Assembly: GCF_003030345.1 (NCBI RefSeq)
Contig: NZ_CP028158.1
Coordinates: 558,001 to 622,000, forward strand
Direction: 5' to 3'
From: Plantactinospora sp. BC1
GTDB lineage: Bacteria; Actinomycetota; Actinomycetes; Mycobacteriales; Micromonosporaceae
Length of the DNA stretch: 64,000 nucleotides
In this document: one piece after another, positions 53,597 through 64,000 of the stretch
Numbering within the stretch: position 1 is the first letter of the stretch
Layout: every line of letters begins with the position of its first letter
Position numbers and translations under genes: made by a program
Notes under the pieces: model-generated
Seen by the model: the letters and a program-made list of their open reading frames with translations, nothing else
Told to the model about the DNA's origin: nothing
The model's database searches: none

Positions 53597-54544
53597 GTGG
53601 CGGAGAGCAAGATCAAGCCGGCGGATGGCGGGCCGGCTGGACGGGGGCGGCGCCGCGGCACGCTGATCCTGGGCGCGGCCGCCCTGCTGACCGCCCTGAT
53701 GGCGGGCCACCGGTTGATTCCCAACGTGCGCGGCCTGGGCAGCCTGGTGGACAGCGGCGCCCCCTTCCTCGGTCTCGGCGTCCCGCTGCTGCTGCTCGCC
53801 GCCGCGCTGCGCCGGTCCCGGATCGCGCTCGCCGCCGCGCTGGTGCCGGCGGTGCTCTGGGCGGTGCTCTTCGGCACCGCATGGCTGCCCGGCGGCGGTG
53901 GCGGCTCGGTCCGGCTGCGGGTGGCCAGCCAGAACCTGCGGGCCGGCAACCCCGACCCGGTGGGCACGGTGACCAGCCTCGCCGACACCGAGGCCGACCT
54001 GATCGGGTTGCAGGAGGTCTCCGGCGACACCCGTACCCCGGTCTCCGAGGCGCTCGCCGAGCGGTACCCGTACCGGGCGGACGTCTCCACGGTCGCGCTC
54101 TGGAGCAGGTACCCGATCCGCGAGGACGTCGGCGTCGACACCGGGCTGGCCTGGACCCGGGCGCTCCGGGCGGTGGTGGCCGCGCCCGGCGGCGACGTGG
54201 TCGTCTACGTCGTGCATCTCGGTTCGGCCCGGGCCGGGGACACCGGCACCCGGGACCGTACCGTGACGGCGCTCGCCACCCGGATCAGGCAGGACCCGGC
54301 CGAGCGGCTGATCGTGCTCGGTGACCTGAACACCGCCACCACCGACCGCATGATCGAGCCGCTGACCGAACTGCTCAAGGACGCCCAGGCCGACGCCGGC
54401 CGGGGACCGGGCTTCACCTGGCCGGCCGCCCTGCCGGTGACCCGACCCGACCACGTGCTCTACCGGGGGCTCACCGCGGCGTACGCCCGGGTGGTTCGTA
54501 CCCCGGCCAGCGACCACCGGGCGGTGACCGCCGGCTTCCGGTAG
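53597..54544 (+). CDS. Endonuclease/exonuclease/phosphatase family protein, membrane-anchored
   Basis: Protein of 315 residues. Two to three N-terminal helices (about 20-100) precede an EEP domain with ASQNLRAGN, the catalytic Glu in LIGLQEVSGD, VVYVVHLGS, GDLNTATTD and the terminal SDHRAV. The active site probably faces outside, hydrolysing phosphodiesters of nucleic acid or lipid. GTG 53597 is chosen: TACGAT lies 7 nt upstream, the leaderless spacing; ATG 53588 overlaps that hexamer. Confidence 0.88.
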   Translation: MAESKIKPADGGPAGRGRRRGTLILGAAALLTALMAGHRLIPNVRGLGSLVDSGAPFLGLGVPLLLLAAALRRSRIALAAALVPAVLWAVLFGTAWLPGGGGGSVRLRVASQNLRAGNPDPVGTVTSLADTEADLIGLQEVSGDTRTPVSEALAERYPYRADVSTVALWSRYPIREDVGVDTGLAWTRALRAVVAAPGGDVVVYVVHLGSARAGDTGTRDRTVTALATRIRQDPAERLIVLGDLNTATTDRMIEPLTELLKDAQADAGRGPGFTWPAALPVTRPDHVLYRGLTAAYARVVRTPASDHRAVTAGFR

Positions 54545-54608
54545 CGCCCGAGGCCGTGCGGCGATGCCGTGCGGGGTCGCCGTGCGGGGTGGTCAGCGGT
54601 GGGGTCGG

Positions 54609-55031
54609 TCAGCGCTGGCCGGGTTCGGCCGGGCCGACGGTGAGGGTGTGCCGGCCGCCGTCGCTGGAGAACGGCCAGAGCCGATCGGCGTACCGGGCCA
54701 GGTCGGTGAGCTGGTCACGGTTCAGCCCCACCGAGGCGATGCTGGCCCGTACGTCGGCCCGGTAGAGCCCGTCGGCGTCCCGGGCGAGCCGGGCCTGGGC
54801 GCGGACCTGCACGGTGTGCGCCTCGTCGGTGATGCCGGTGGCCGCCTCGACCGCCGCGTGGTGCAGGCAGGAGGCGAACGCCGCCGCGAGCAACTGCTCG
54901 GGGGCGAGCCCGGTGCAGTGCGGCGCCAACGGCGAGGCCAGGGTGGTGGAAAGTTCACCGTCGTCGGTACGCAGCCGACCCCCCTCGGCCGTCGCGGTGG
55001 CCTCGTGCACCCAGGCTTCCGATTCCGGCAT
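54609..55031 (-). CDS. OsmC/Ohr-family peroxiredoxin
   Basis: Protein of 140 residues with the Ohr/OsmC region CTGLAPEQLLAAAFASCLHHAA, containing the first redox cysteine in ASCLHH. The second cysteine of classical Ohr (NCPFS) is not found; RLWPFSSDG stands there instead. It may be a one-cysteine relative rather than a true organic hydroperoxide reductase. ATG 55031 follows a GGGGGGG stretch. It is unlinked to a MarR/OhrR gene. Confidence 0.85.
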   Translation of the reverse strand: MPESEAWVHEATATAEGGRLRTDDGELSTTLASPLAPHCTGLAPEQLLAAAFASCLHHAAVEAATGITDEAHTVQVRAQARLARDADGLYRADVRASIASVGLNRDQLTDLARYADRLWPFSSDGGRHTLTVGPAEPGQR

Positions 55032-55109
55032 CCCGCACCCCCCCGTGTGGTTCCCCGGCCGGGCTACCCGGCAGGGCCGCCGGGAAACCCGCAGCTCAGC
55101 CCGCTCCGC

Positions 55110-55131
55110 ACGTCAAGATCACGTCAAGAAG
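55110..55131 (+). promoter_or_regulatory. 11-bp direct repeat, candidate KdpE box
   Basis: ACGTCAAGATC (55110-55120) and ACGTCAAGAAG (55121-55131) are tandem copies agreeing at 9 of 11 positions. OmpR-family regulators such as KdpE bind tandem direct repeats of this size. The block lies 117 nt upstream of the first kdp gene, in the right place for an activator. Confidence 0.6.
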
Positions 55132-55247
55132 CGGGTGGCCCGCGTAGCCGAACCGTCAGAACCGGCCACCCCGACCGGCATCCGCGTTTACCTGGATCGG
55201 GCGGCCGAGAACGGTCGCCTGGACGCGCGAGCTGGAGAGGACGTTCG

Positions 55248-55331
55248 GTGATCGACGTCGTGTTCGTGGTGCTGACGCTGGGGCTCTTCGCGGCCCTCGC
55301 CCTGCTCGTCCGGGCGGTGGAGCGGCTGTGA
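55248..55331 (+). CDS. 27-residue membrane peptide upstream of kdpF
   Basis: A short gene for one hydrophobic helix (VVFVVLTLGLFAALALLVRA) with an acidic-basic end. GTG 55248 follows GGAGAGG. Its stop overlaps the kdpF GTG. Its size and membrane nature resemble KdpF, so it may be a second KdpF-like stabilising peptide or a leader peptide. It is too short for most gene finders. Confidence 0.7.
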   Translation: MIDVVFVVLTLGLFAALALLVRAVERL

Positions 55332-55417
55332 GCGCCGTCAATCTCATCGGCCTGGTGCTCTCGGCCGGGCTGGCCGTCTTCCTGTTGTTCGCACTCCTCT
55401 TCCCGGAGCGTTTCTAG
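55328..55417 (+). CDS. kdpF: Potassium-transporting ATPase subunit KdpF
   Basis: A peptide of 29 residues with one helix (NLIGLVLSAGLAVFLLFALL) and the LFPERF end typical of KdpF. It stabilises the KdpFABC complex in the membrane. GTG 55328 overlaps the preceding small gene and its TAG stop is directly followed by the kdpA ATG. Confidence 0.85.
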   Translation: MSAVNLIGLVLSAGLAVFLLFALLFPERF

Positions 55418-57073
55418 ATGAGTACGACGACCGCGGGCATCATCCTCGTCGCCGCGCTCGCCGTGGTGCTGGTGGCGGTGCACAGGCCCTTCGGCGACCA
55501 CCTCTACCGGGTGGTCGCCGGCTCCCGACACTCCCGGGTGGAGCGGGGCATCTACCGGCTGATCGGCGTCGACGCGAAGGCCGAGCAGTCCTGGGGCACG
55601 TACGCCCGCAGCGTACTGGCGTTCTCGCTGCTCTCCCTCCTCTTCCTCTACGCCTTCCTGCGGTTGCAGGACAGGCTCTGGCTCTCGCTCGGCTTCGACG
55701 CGGTACCGGACCACGTCGCCTGGAACACCGCGGTCAGCTTCGTGACGAACACGAACTGGCAGGCGTACTCGGGTGAGTCGACCATGGGTCACCTGGTGCA
55801 GATGGCCGGGCTGGCGGTGCAGAACTTCGTCTCCGCGTCCGTCGGCGTCGCGGTGGCGGTGGCCCTGGTCCGGGGCTTCGCCCGCAGCCGGACCGACCGG
55901 CTCGGCAACTTCTGGGTCGACCTGGTCCGGATCACGCTGCGGGTGCTGCTGCCGATCGCGGTACTCGGCAGCGTGGTGTTGATGATCGGCGGGGTGGTGC
56001 AGAACCTCTCCGGCGGTACCGACGTGACCACGGTGACCGGCGGCACCCAGACGATCACCGGCGGCCCGGTCGCCTCGCAGGAGGTGATCAAGGAACTCGG
56101 CACCAACGGCGGCGGCTTCTACAACGCCAACAGCGCGCACCCGTTCGAGAACCCGACCACCTGGACCAACTGGGTGGAGTTGTTCCTGATCCTGGTGATC
56201 CCGTTCAGCCTGCCCCGGGTCTTCGGCCGGATGGTCGGGCAGAACCGGCAGGGCCACGCGATCGTCGCGGTGATGGCGATCCTGGCGATCGTCAGCATCA
56301 CCCTGACCAACGTCTTCGAGCTGACCGGCGACGGCACGGTGCCACAGGCGGTCGGGGCGGCGACGGAGGGCAAGGAGGCCCGGTTCGGGGTCTCCAACTC
56401 GGCGACCTTCGCCGCGGTCACCACGCTCACCTCGACCGGTGCGGTGAACTCGTTCCACGACTCGTTCACCCCGCTCGGCGGGATGATGCCGCTGGTCAAC
56501 ATGATGCTGGGCGAGGTGGCGCCCGGCGGGGTCGGTGCCGGCCTGTACGGCATGCTGATCCTCGCCGTGATCACGGTCTTCGTGGCCGGCCTGATGGTGG
56601 GCCGCACGCCGGAGTACGTCGGCAAGAAGATCGGCGCCCGGGAGATCAAGTTCGCCTCGCTCTACTTCCTGGCCACCCCGATGCTGGTGCTGGTCGGCAC
56701 GGCGGCGGCCTTCGCCACCGGCAACAACGCGACCGCGCTGAACGTCGGCCCGCACGCCCTGACCGAGGTGCTGTACGCCTTCACCTCGGCGAGCAACAAC
56801 AACGGCTCGGCGTTCGCCGGCATCACGGTCAACACCCCGTGGTGGGACACGGCGCTCGGGCTCTGCATGCTGCTCGGCCGGTTCCTGCCGATCGTCTTCG
56901 TGCTCGGCCTGGCCGGCGCGCTGGCCCGGCAGAGGCCGGTACCCGCCTCGGCGGGGACGCTGCCGACGCACCGGCCGCTCTTCGTCGGGATGCTCGCCGG
57001 GGTCACGGTGATCCTGGTGGCGCTGACCTTCCTGCCGGCGCTGGCGCTCGGCCCGCTGGCCGAGGGGCTGTGA
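55418..57073 (+). CDS. kdpA: Potassium-transporting ATPase channel subunit KdpA
   Basis: Membrane subunit of 551 residues with about ten helices that selects and translocates K+. Selectivity-filter segments are visible as [40 protein letters not shown] and [12 protein letters not shown] 55418 follows the kdpF stop without a gap. It is part of kdpFABC, an ATP-driven uptake system for potassium starvation. Confidence 0.95.
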   Translation: MSTTTAGIILVAALAVVLVAVHRPFGDHLYRVVAGSRHSRVERGIYRLIGVDAKAEQSWGTYARSVLAFSLLSLLFLYAFLRLQDRLWLSLGFDAVPDHVAWNTAVSFVTNTNWQAYSGESTMGHLVQMAGLAVQNFVSASVGVAVAVALVRGFARSRTDRLGNFWVDLVRITLRVLLPIAVLGSVVLMIGGVVQNLSGGTDVTTVTGGTQTITGGPVASQEVIKELGTNGGGFYNANSAHPFENPTTWTNWVELFLILVIPFSLPRVFGRMVGQNRQGHAIVAVMAILAIVSITLTNVFELTGDGTVPQAVGAATEGKEARFGVSNSATFAAVTTLTSTGAVNSFHDSFTPLGGMMPLVNMMLGEVAPGGVGAGLYGMLILAVITVFVAGLMVGRTPEYVGKKIGAREIKFASLYFLATPMLVLVGTAAAFATGNNATALNVGPHALTEVLYAFTSASNNNGSAFAGITVNTPWWDTALGLCMLLGRFLPIVFVLGLAGALARQRPVPASAGTLPTHRPLFVGMLAGVTVILVALTFLPALALGPLAEGL

Positions 57074-57114
57074 GCCCGGTGAGAGTTCTGTTCGACATGG
57101 TGAGGAAAGGGAAG

Positions 57115-59318
<2,204 letters not shown>

Positions 59319-59319
<1 letters not shown>

Positions 59320-60224
59320 TGCGCCTACCCACCTGGCTCGCCCAACACCTGGCCGCGTTCCGGGCCGTGCTGGTCTTCACCGCACTGCTCGGGTTGGCCT
59401 ACCCACTGGTCATGGTCGGGGTCGGCCAGCTGCCCGGCCTGCACGACCGGACCGAGGGCTCGCTGGTCCGCGACGCGGGCGGCACCGTCGTCGGCAGCAG
59501 CCTGATCGGCCAGTCCTTCACCGACGCCGACGGCAACCCCGTCCCGCGCTACTTCCAGCCCCGCCCGTCGGCGGCCGGGGACGGCTACGACCCGACCGCC
59601 TCCGCCGCCAGCAACCTGGGGCCGGAGAGCGTCGAGGACACCCTCCCGGTGCCCGGCGCGGTCGACGCCGAGGGCAACCCGGACGAGGGTACCCAGAGTC
59701 TGCTCACCCAGGTCTGCGCCCGCAGCCGGGCGGCGGGCGAACTCGACGGCGTCGACGGCCGGCGACCGTTCTGCACCCCGGACGGCGTCGGCGCGGTGCT
59801 GCGGGTCTTCCACCGCGACGGGCTGACCGGCCCGGTGACCCGGGCGGTCAGCGTCAACCAGGCCTGCCCGGCCACCCCGTTCGTCGCCACCTTCGGCGGG
59901 GTGCCGGTGGAGTGCGCGGTGCCGGGGCAGGACTACTCCGGCGGGCTGATCACCCCGGTCCGGGGCGACGCGCCGGACCGCCCGGCGGTACCGGCCGACG
60001 CCGTCACCGCCAGCGGCAGCGGCCTCGACCCGCACATCAGCCCGGCGTACGCGTCGATCCAGGTCGCCCGGGTCGCCCGGGAGCGGCAGACCAGCCCGGA
60101 CGAGGTACGCCGGCTGGTCGCCGAGCACACCGACGGGCGCGGGCTCGGCTTCCTCGGCGAGCCCCGGGTCAACGTGCTCGAACTCAACCTCGCCCTGGAC
60201 CGCGAGCTGCCGGCCGGCGGCTGA
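59319..60224 (+). CDS. kdpC: Potassium-transporting ATPase subunit KdpC, elongated
   Basis: Subunit of 301 residues with one N-terminal helix (about 13-35), then the outside domain with SLIGQSFTD, YFQPRPSAAGDGYDP, SGLDPHISPAYASIQVARVAR and GRGLGFLGEPRVNVLELNLAL, all KdpC signatures. It is about 100 residues longer than the E. coli protein because of an insertion (about 110-215) with four cysteines. The insertion is found in some actinobacterial KdpC but its role is unknown. Confidence 0.93.
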
Positions 60225-60266
60225 TCGGCACCGGGCGGCCCCGAGAGATAAGGCAGGATCGGCAGC

Positions 60267-62807
60267 GTGGCACGCGGGCAACTGCGCATCTACCTCGGGG
60301 CCGCCCCGGGGGTCGGCAAGACGTACGCGATGTTGGAGGAGGCGCACCGCCGGGCGGCGCGCGGTACGGACGTGGTCGTGGGTCTGGTCGAGACGCACGG
60401 CCGCCGGCACACCGCCGCGATGCTCGGCGACCTGCCGACGGTCCCGCGCCGGACGATCCGCTACCGGGACAGCGAGTTCACCGAGATGGACACCGACGCG
60501 GTGCTGGCCCGCCGCCCCGAGGTGGCGGTGGTGGACGAGCTGGCCCACACCAACGTGCCGGGCTCGCGCAACGGCAAGCGCTGGCAGGACATCCAGGAGC
60601 TGCTGGACGCCGGCATCGACGTGCTCTCCACCGTCAACGTCCAGCACCTGGAGTCGCTCAACGACGTCGTGGAGCAGATCACCGGGGTCGTCCAGCGGGA
60701 GACCGTGCCGGACGGCGTGGTACGCGGTGCCGAGCAGGTCGAACTGGTCGACATGACCCCGGAGGCGCTGCGCCGACGGATGGCGCACGGCAACATCTAC
60801 CACCCGGACAGGGTCGACGCGGCGCTGGCCAACTACTTCCGGATCGGCAACCTCACCGCGCTGCGCGAACTCGCCCTGCTCTGGCTGGCCGACAAGGTCG
60901 AGGACCAGCTCGACCGGTACCGGGCCGACCAGGGCATCGCGGCCACCTGGGAGACCCGGGAACGGGTGGTGGTCGGGCTGACCGGCGGGCCGGAGGGCGA
61001 CACGCTGATCCGCCGGGCGGCCCGGATCGCGGCCCGGGGCCGGGGCGCCGAGCTGATGGCGATCCACGTCTCCCGCAGCGACGGGCTGCGCGGCGCGGAC
61101 CCGAGCACCCTGGAGCGGCAGCGGATGCTGGTGGAGCGGCTGGGCGGCAGCTACCACCAGGCGATCGGCGCCGACATCCCGACCGCGCTGCTCGACTTCG
61201 CCCGGGGGGTCAACGCCACCCAGATCGTGCTCGGGGCCAGCCGGCGGGGCCGGTTCGCCCAGATCCTCTCCCGGGGCGTCGGTGCCACCACCGCCGCGCT
61301 CTCCGGGCCGATCGACGTGCACCTGGTCACGCACGAGCAGGCCGGCCGGGGTCGCCTGGTGACACCGCCGGCCGCGCTCTCCCGGCGGCGCCGCCTGATC
61401 GGGCTCGCCCTGACCGTCGTCGGAGTACCGCTGCTGACGTACCTGCTCTGGCTGCTCGCCGACGAGCTGTCGCTCACCAGCGACCTGCTGCTCTTCCTCG
61501 CCGCCGTGGTCGGGATCGCCCTGGTCGGCGGCTGGTGGCCGGCGCTGCTCGCCGCGCTGCTCAGCTCACTGCTGATCAACTTCTTCTTCACCCCGCCGGT
61601 ACGGAAGTTCACCATCGCCGAGACCGAGAACCTGCTCGCGCTGGTGGTCTTCCTGCTGGTCGCGGCGGCGGTCAGCGGGGTGGTGGACCTGGCCGCCCGA
61701 CGTACCCGGGAGGCGGCGAGAGCCAGCGCGGAGGCGCAGTTGCTCGGCGCGGTCGCCGGCAGCGTGGTCCGGGGCGCCCGGCCGGTGACGGCGCTGCTGG
61801 AACGGCTGCGCGAGACCTACGCGCTCGGCTCGGTCACCCTGCTGGAACGCTCCCCGGACGCGCCGGAGAGCCCGGACCGGCAACGGGACCCCCGGGCCTG
61901 GCGGGTGGCGGCGAACGTCGGCGCCGAGCCCTGCGGCACCCCGGCCGCCGGGGACGTCGAGGTGGGGGTCGACGACGACCTGCGGCTGGTGCTGCGCGGC
62001 CGGGTACTGCCGGCGGCCGACCGGCGCATCGTCGAGGCGTTCGCCGCGCAGGCCGCCGTGGCGCTGCGGCAGGAGCGGCTGGCCGAGGAGGCGGCGGCGG
62101 CCAAACCGATCGCCGAGGCGGACCGGCTGCGTACCGCACTGCTGGCGGCGGTCAGCCACGACCTGCGTACCCCGCTCGCCTCGGCGAAGGCGGCGGTGAC
62201 CAGCCTGCGCAGCGCCGACGTCGAGTTCGACGACACCGACCGGGACGAGTTGCTGGCCACCGCCGAGGAGTCGCTGGACCTGCTGACCCGGCTGGTGGCG
62301 AACCTGCTGGACATGAGCCGGCTCCAGGCCGGGGCGTTGGGGCTGCGGCCGGCGGTGCTCGGGTTGGAGGACGTGGTGCCGTCGGCCCTGGACGAGCTGG
62401 GCGAGCCGGCCCGCCGGGTCCGGGTCAGCCTCCCCGCGCACCTGCCGGCGGTCCGCTCCGACCCCGGCCTGCTGGAACGGGTACTCGTCAACCTGGTCGC
62501 CAACGCGCTGCGGTTCAGCCCGGCGGACCGGCCACCGGCGGTCACCGCCAGCGAGCACGGCGGCTTCGTCGAGCTGCGGGTGGTCGACCAGGGCCCGGGA
62601 CTGCCGCGCGAGCAGTGGGAGCGGGCCTTCCTGCCGTTCCAGCGGCAGGGCGACCGGGGCAACCACGCCGGGATCGGGCTCGGACTGGCGCTGTCCCGGG
62701 GCCTGGCCGAGGCGATGGGTGGCAGCCTGGAGCCGGAGGAGACCCCGGGCGGCGGGCTGACCATGGTGCTGCGGCTGCCGGTGGCGGACGAGGAGGGGGC
62801 CGGGTGA
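60267..62807 (+). CDS. kdpD: Sensor histidine kinase KdpD
   Basis: Kinase of 846 residues. The N-terminal KdpD domain has Walker A GAAPGVGKTY and VAVVDELAHTN, followed by a universal-stress-like domain (about 235-360), four membrane helices (about 375-470) and a GAF-like linker. HisKA with His631 in AVSHDLRTPLAS and a HATPase with NLVANALRFS and GIGLGLALSRG follow. It senses K+ need and phosphorylates KdpE; USP domains of some KdpD proteins bind c-di-AMP. GTG 60267 is preceded by CAGGAT and 7 nt, so it may be made from its own leaderless transcript. Confidence 0.93.
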   Translation: MARGQLRIYLGAAPGVGKTYAMLEEAHRRAARGTDVVVGLVETHGRRHTAAMLGDLPTVPRRTIRYRDSEFTEMDTDAVLARRPEVAVVDELAHTNVPGSRNGKRWQDIQELLDAGIDVLSTVNVQHLESLNDVVEQITGVVQRETVPDGVVRGAEQVELVDMTPEALRRRMAHGNIYHPDRVDAALANYFRIGNLTALRELALLWLADKVEDQLDRYRADQGIAATWETRERVVVGLTGGPEGDTLIRRAARIAARGRGAELMAIHVSRSDGLRGADPSTLERQRMLVERLGGSYHQAIGADIPTALLDFARGVNATQIVLGASRRGRFAQILSRGVGATTAALSGPIDVHLVTHEQAGRGRLVTPPAALSRRRRLIGLALTVVGVPLLTYLLWLLADELSLTSDLLLFLAAVVGIALVGGWWPALLAALLSSLLINFFFTPPVRKFTIAETENLLALVVFLLVAAAVSGVVDLAARRTREAARASAEAQLLGAVAGSVVRGARPVTALLERLRETYALGSVTLLERSPDAPESPDRQRDPRAWRVAANVGAEPCGTPAAGDVEVGVDDDLRLVLRGRVLPAADRRIVEAFAAQAAVALRQERLAEEAAAAKPIAEADRLRTALLAAVSHDLRTPLASAKAAVTSLRSADVEFDDTDRDELLATAEESLDLLTRLVANLLDMSRLQAGALGLRPAVLGLEDVVPSALDELGEPARRVRVSLPAHLPAVRSDPGLLERVLVNLVANALRFSPADRPPAVTASEHGGFVELRVVDQGPGLPREQWERAFLPFQRQGDRGNHAGIGLGLALSRGLAEAMGGSLEPEETPGGGLTMVLRLPVADEEGAG

Positions 62808-63484
62808 CCCGGGTACTGGTGGTGGACGACGAGCCGCAGATCCTCCGCGCGCTGCGGATCAACCTGAAGGCCCGGCGGTACGACGTCGAGGTCGCCGGGG
62901 ACGGCGCCACCGCGCTGCGGCTGGCGGCCAGCCACCGCCCCGACATCGTGGTGCTCGACCTCGGCCTGCCGGACATGGACGGGGTGCAGGTGATCCGGGG
63001 GCTGCGCGGCTGGACCAACGTGCCGATCATCGTGCTGTCGGGCCGGGCCGGCAGCCAGGACAAGGTGGCGGCGCTGGACGCCGGGGCGGACGACTACGTC
63101 ACCAAGCCGTTCGGGGTGGACGAGTTGCTGGCCCGGGTCCGCGCGGTGACCCGGCGGGCCGCCGGGGCGGGCGAGGAGGTGCCGGCGGTGGAGGTCGGCC
63201 GGCACACGGTGGACCTCGGCGCGCACGCGGTACGCGGTGCCGACGGGGCCGAGGTGCGGCTCACCCCGACCGAGTGGCACCTGCTGGAGATCCTGGTACG
63301 CAACCCGGGCCGGCTGGTCAGCCAGCGTCAACTGCTGCACGACGTGTGGGGTCCGCAGTATCAGTCGGAGACGAACTACCTGCGGCAGTACATGGCGCAG
63401 TTGCGCCGGAAGCTGGAGGACGACCCGTCCCGCCCCCGCCACCTGCTCACCGAGCCGGGAATGGGCTACCGCTTCCAGCCGTGA
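62804..63484 (+). CDS. kdpE: Response regulator KdpE
   Basis: OmpR-type regulator of 226 residues. The receiver has VVDDEPQ, phospho-acceptor Asp52 in VVLDLGLPDMDG and Lys in YVTKPFG. The C-terminal winged helix (about 130-226) has LTPTEWHLLEILVRNPGRLVS and SETNYLRQYMAQLRRKLEDD. GTG 62804 overlaps the kdpD stop. It should activate the kdp operon through direct repeats; the pair at 55110-55131 fits. Confidence 0.93.
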   Translation: MTRVLVVDDEPQILRALRINLKARRYDVEVAGDGATALRLAASHRPDIVVLDLGLPDMDGVQVIRGLRGWTNVPIIVLSGRAGSQDKVAALDAGADDYVTKPFGVDELLARVRAVTRRAAGAGEEVPAVEVGRHTVDLGAHAVRGADGAEVRLTPTEWHLLEILVRNPGRLVSQRQLLHDVWGPQYQSETNYLRQYMAQLRRKLEDDPSRPRHLLTEPGMGYRFQP

Positions 63485-63520
63485 CCGATCGCGGCTGCTG
63501 GCCTGACATCCGCTCCCCGT

Positions 63521-64000
63521 TCACCTGGACACCAGAGGCGTTGAACCGCGCGGGTGACGCTCCCGGTGTCCGGGTGAGGGTCTCGCCGCCCGCACCACCA
63601 TGGCCAGCCCGACCAGTACGACGACACCCGCCACGATCTCCGCCCAGGTGATCGGCTCGCCGAGCAGCAGGGCGGCGGCGGCCAGCCCGAAGATCGGCAC
63701 CAGCAGGCTGAACGGGGCGACCCGGGCCACCGAGTACGTCCCGATGAGCCGGTTCCAGATGCCCCAGCCGACCAGCGTGGAGAGGTACCCGACGTAGCCG
63801 ACCGCCAGCACCGCGCTCCAGGACATCCCGGTGATCGCGTCGAAGACCACCCGTGGCCCGTCGACCACCCCGGCCAGGCCGAGCAGCGGCAGCGGCGGTA
63901 CCAGGCTGGACCAGACCAGCAGCGACAGCGGTCGGGTCTCGCCGCTGGCCCGGACCACCACGTTCGCCAGCGCCCAACTGCCGGCGGCGGCGAGGGTGAG
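63521..64000 (-). CDS. EamA-family (DMT) transporter, partial at right edge
   Basis: The final 160 residues of a drug/metabolite transporter, cut by the window end. Four to five helices are visible. The EamA repeat is recognisable: WSSLVPPLPLLGLAG, VAPFSLLVPIFGLAAAALLLGEPITWAEIVAG and VVLVGLAMVV. The start lies beyond position 64000. It converges on kdpE with 36 nt between them. Likely an exporter of amino acids or metabolites. Confidence 0.88.
   Translation of the reverse strand, partial: LTLAAAGSWALANVVVRASGETRPLSLLVWSSLVPPLPLLGLAGVVDGPRVVFDAITGMSWSAVLAVGYVGYLSTLVGWGIWNRLIGTYSVARVAPFSLLVPIFGLAAAALLLGEPITWAEIVAGVVVLVGLAMVVRAARPSPGHRERHPRGSTPLVSR

Overview
The window is a 64 kb piece of high-GC actinobacterial chromosome. 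Gene content (Asp23/DUF2273/AmaP envelope operon, CsoR-controlled copper genes, DUF4178/DUF2617/DUF4247/DUF350/aminopropyltransferase operon, Kdp operon, a cell-wall lytic protein of a type common in Micromonosporaceae) and frequent leaderless GTG/ATG starts point to the Micromonosporaceae. That is inference from family recognition, not a database result. I see no rRNA, tRNA, CRISPR, prophage, insertion sequence or replication origin. It reads as a core/accessory mosaic rather than a mobile island.

Layout. 0-4 kb: ABC exporter plus two-component system in one operon. 4.1-5.6 kb: cupin and MarR genes diverging over a perfect palindrome, then a YtrA-type GntR regulator. 5.6-8.0 kb: a five-gene Asp23 envelope-stress operon (minus strand). 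8.1-14.2 kb: metallo-beta-lactamase-fold protein, DHA2 exporter, FAD reductase, and a GntR regulator divergent from a macrolide-type glycosyltransferase. 14.2-18.2 kb: copper module (copA, secreted protein, copZ, divergent csoR, three operators). 18.3-27.2 kb: serine hydrolase, GT87 membrane mannosyltransferase, DUF899 protein, secreted glucuronoyl esterase with carbohydrate-binding tail, and an ECF42-type sigma factor with its DGPF/YCII partner and a reductase. 27.4-30.7 kb: rifampin phosphotransferase (rph) with a rifamycin-associated element upstream, next to debris of a divergent dehydrogenase/MmyB-regulator pair. 30.7-46.3 kb: acetyltransferase, LtrA, phosphotransferase, zinc alcohol dehydrogenase and an orphan cytochrome oxidase subunit I, VOC protein, Tat-exported M28 peptidase divergent from an NDH-2-like oxidoreductase, DUF2267 fusion, aldo/keto reductase. 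46.5-52.2 kb: STAS protein, response regulator, and the six-gene operon ending in a membrane aminopropyltransferase. 52.2-55.0 kb: lytic enzyme, EEP phosphatase, OsmC. 55.2-63.5 kb: complete kdpFABCDE with a small upstream membrane ORF. The right edge cuts an EamA transporter.

Themes. Much of the window handles envelope and ion stress: Asp23/AmaP, Kdp potassium uptake, copper export, the DUF350/aminopropyltransferase operon and several exporters. A second theme is natural-product defence: rph with its element, a drug-type glycosyltransferase, DHA2 and ABC exporters. Two non-coding patterns stand out. First, many starts follow a -10 hexamer by 6-8 nt with no Shine-Dalgarno sequence (leaderless transcription), which revised several start calls. 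Second, at several gene ends the last codons including the stop are reiterated as short tandem repeats in the following intergenic space.
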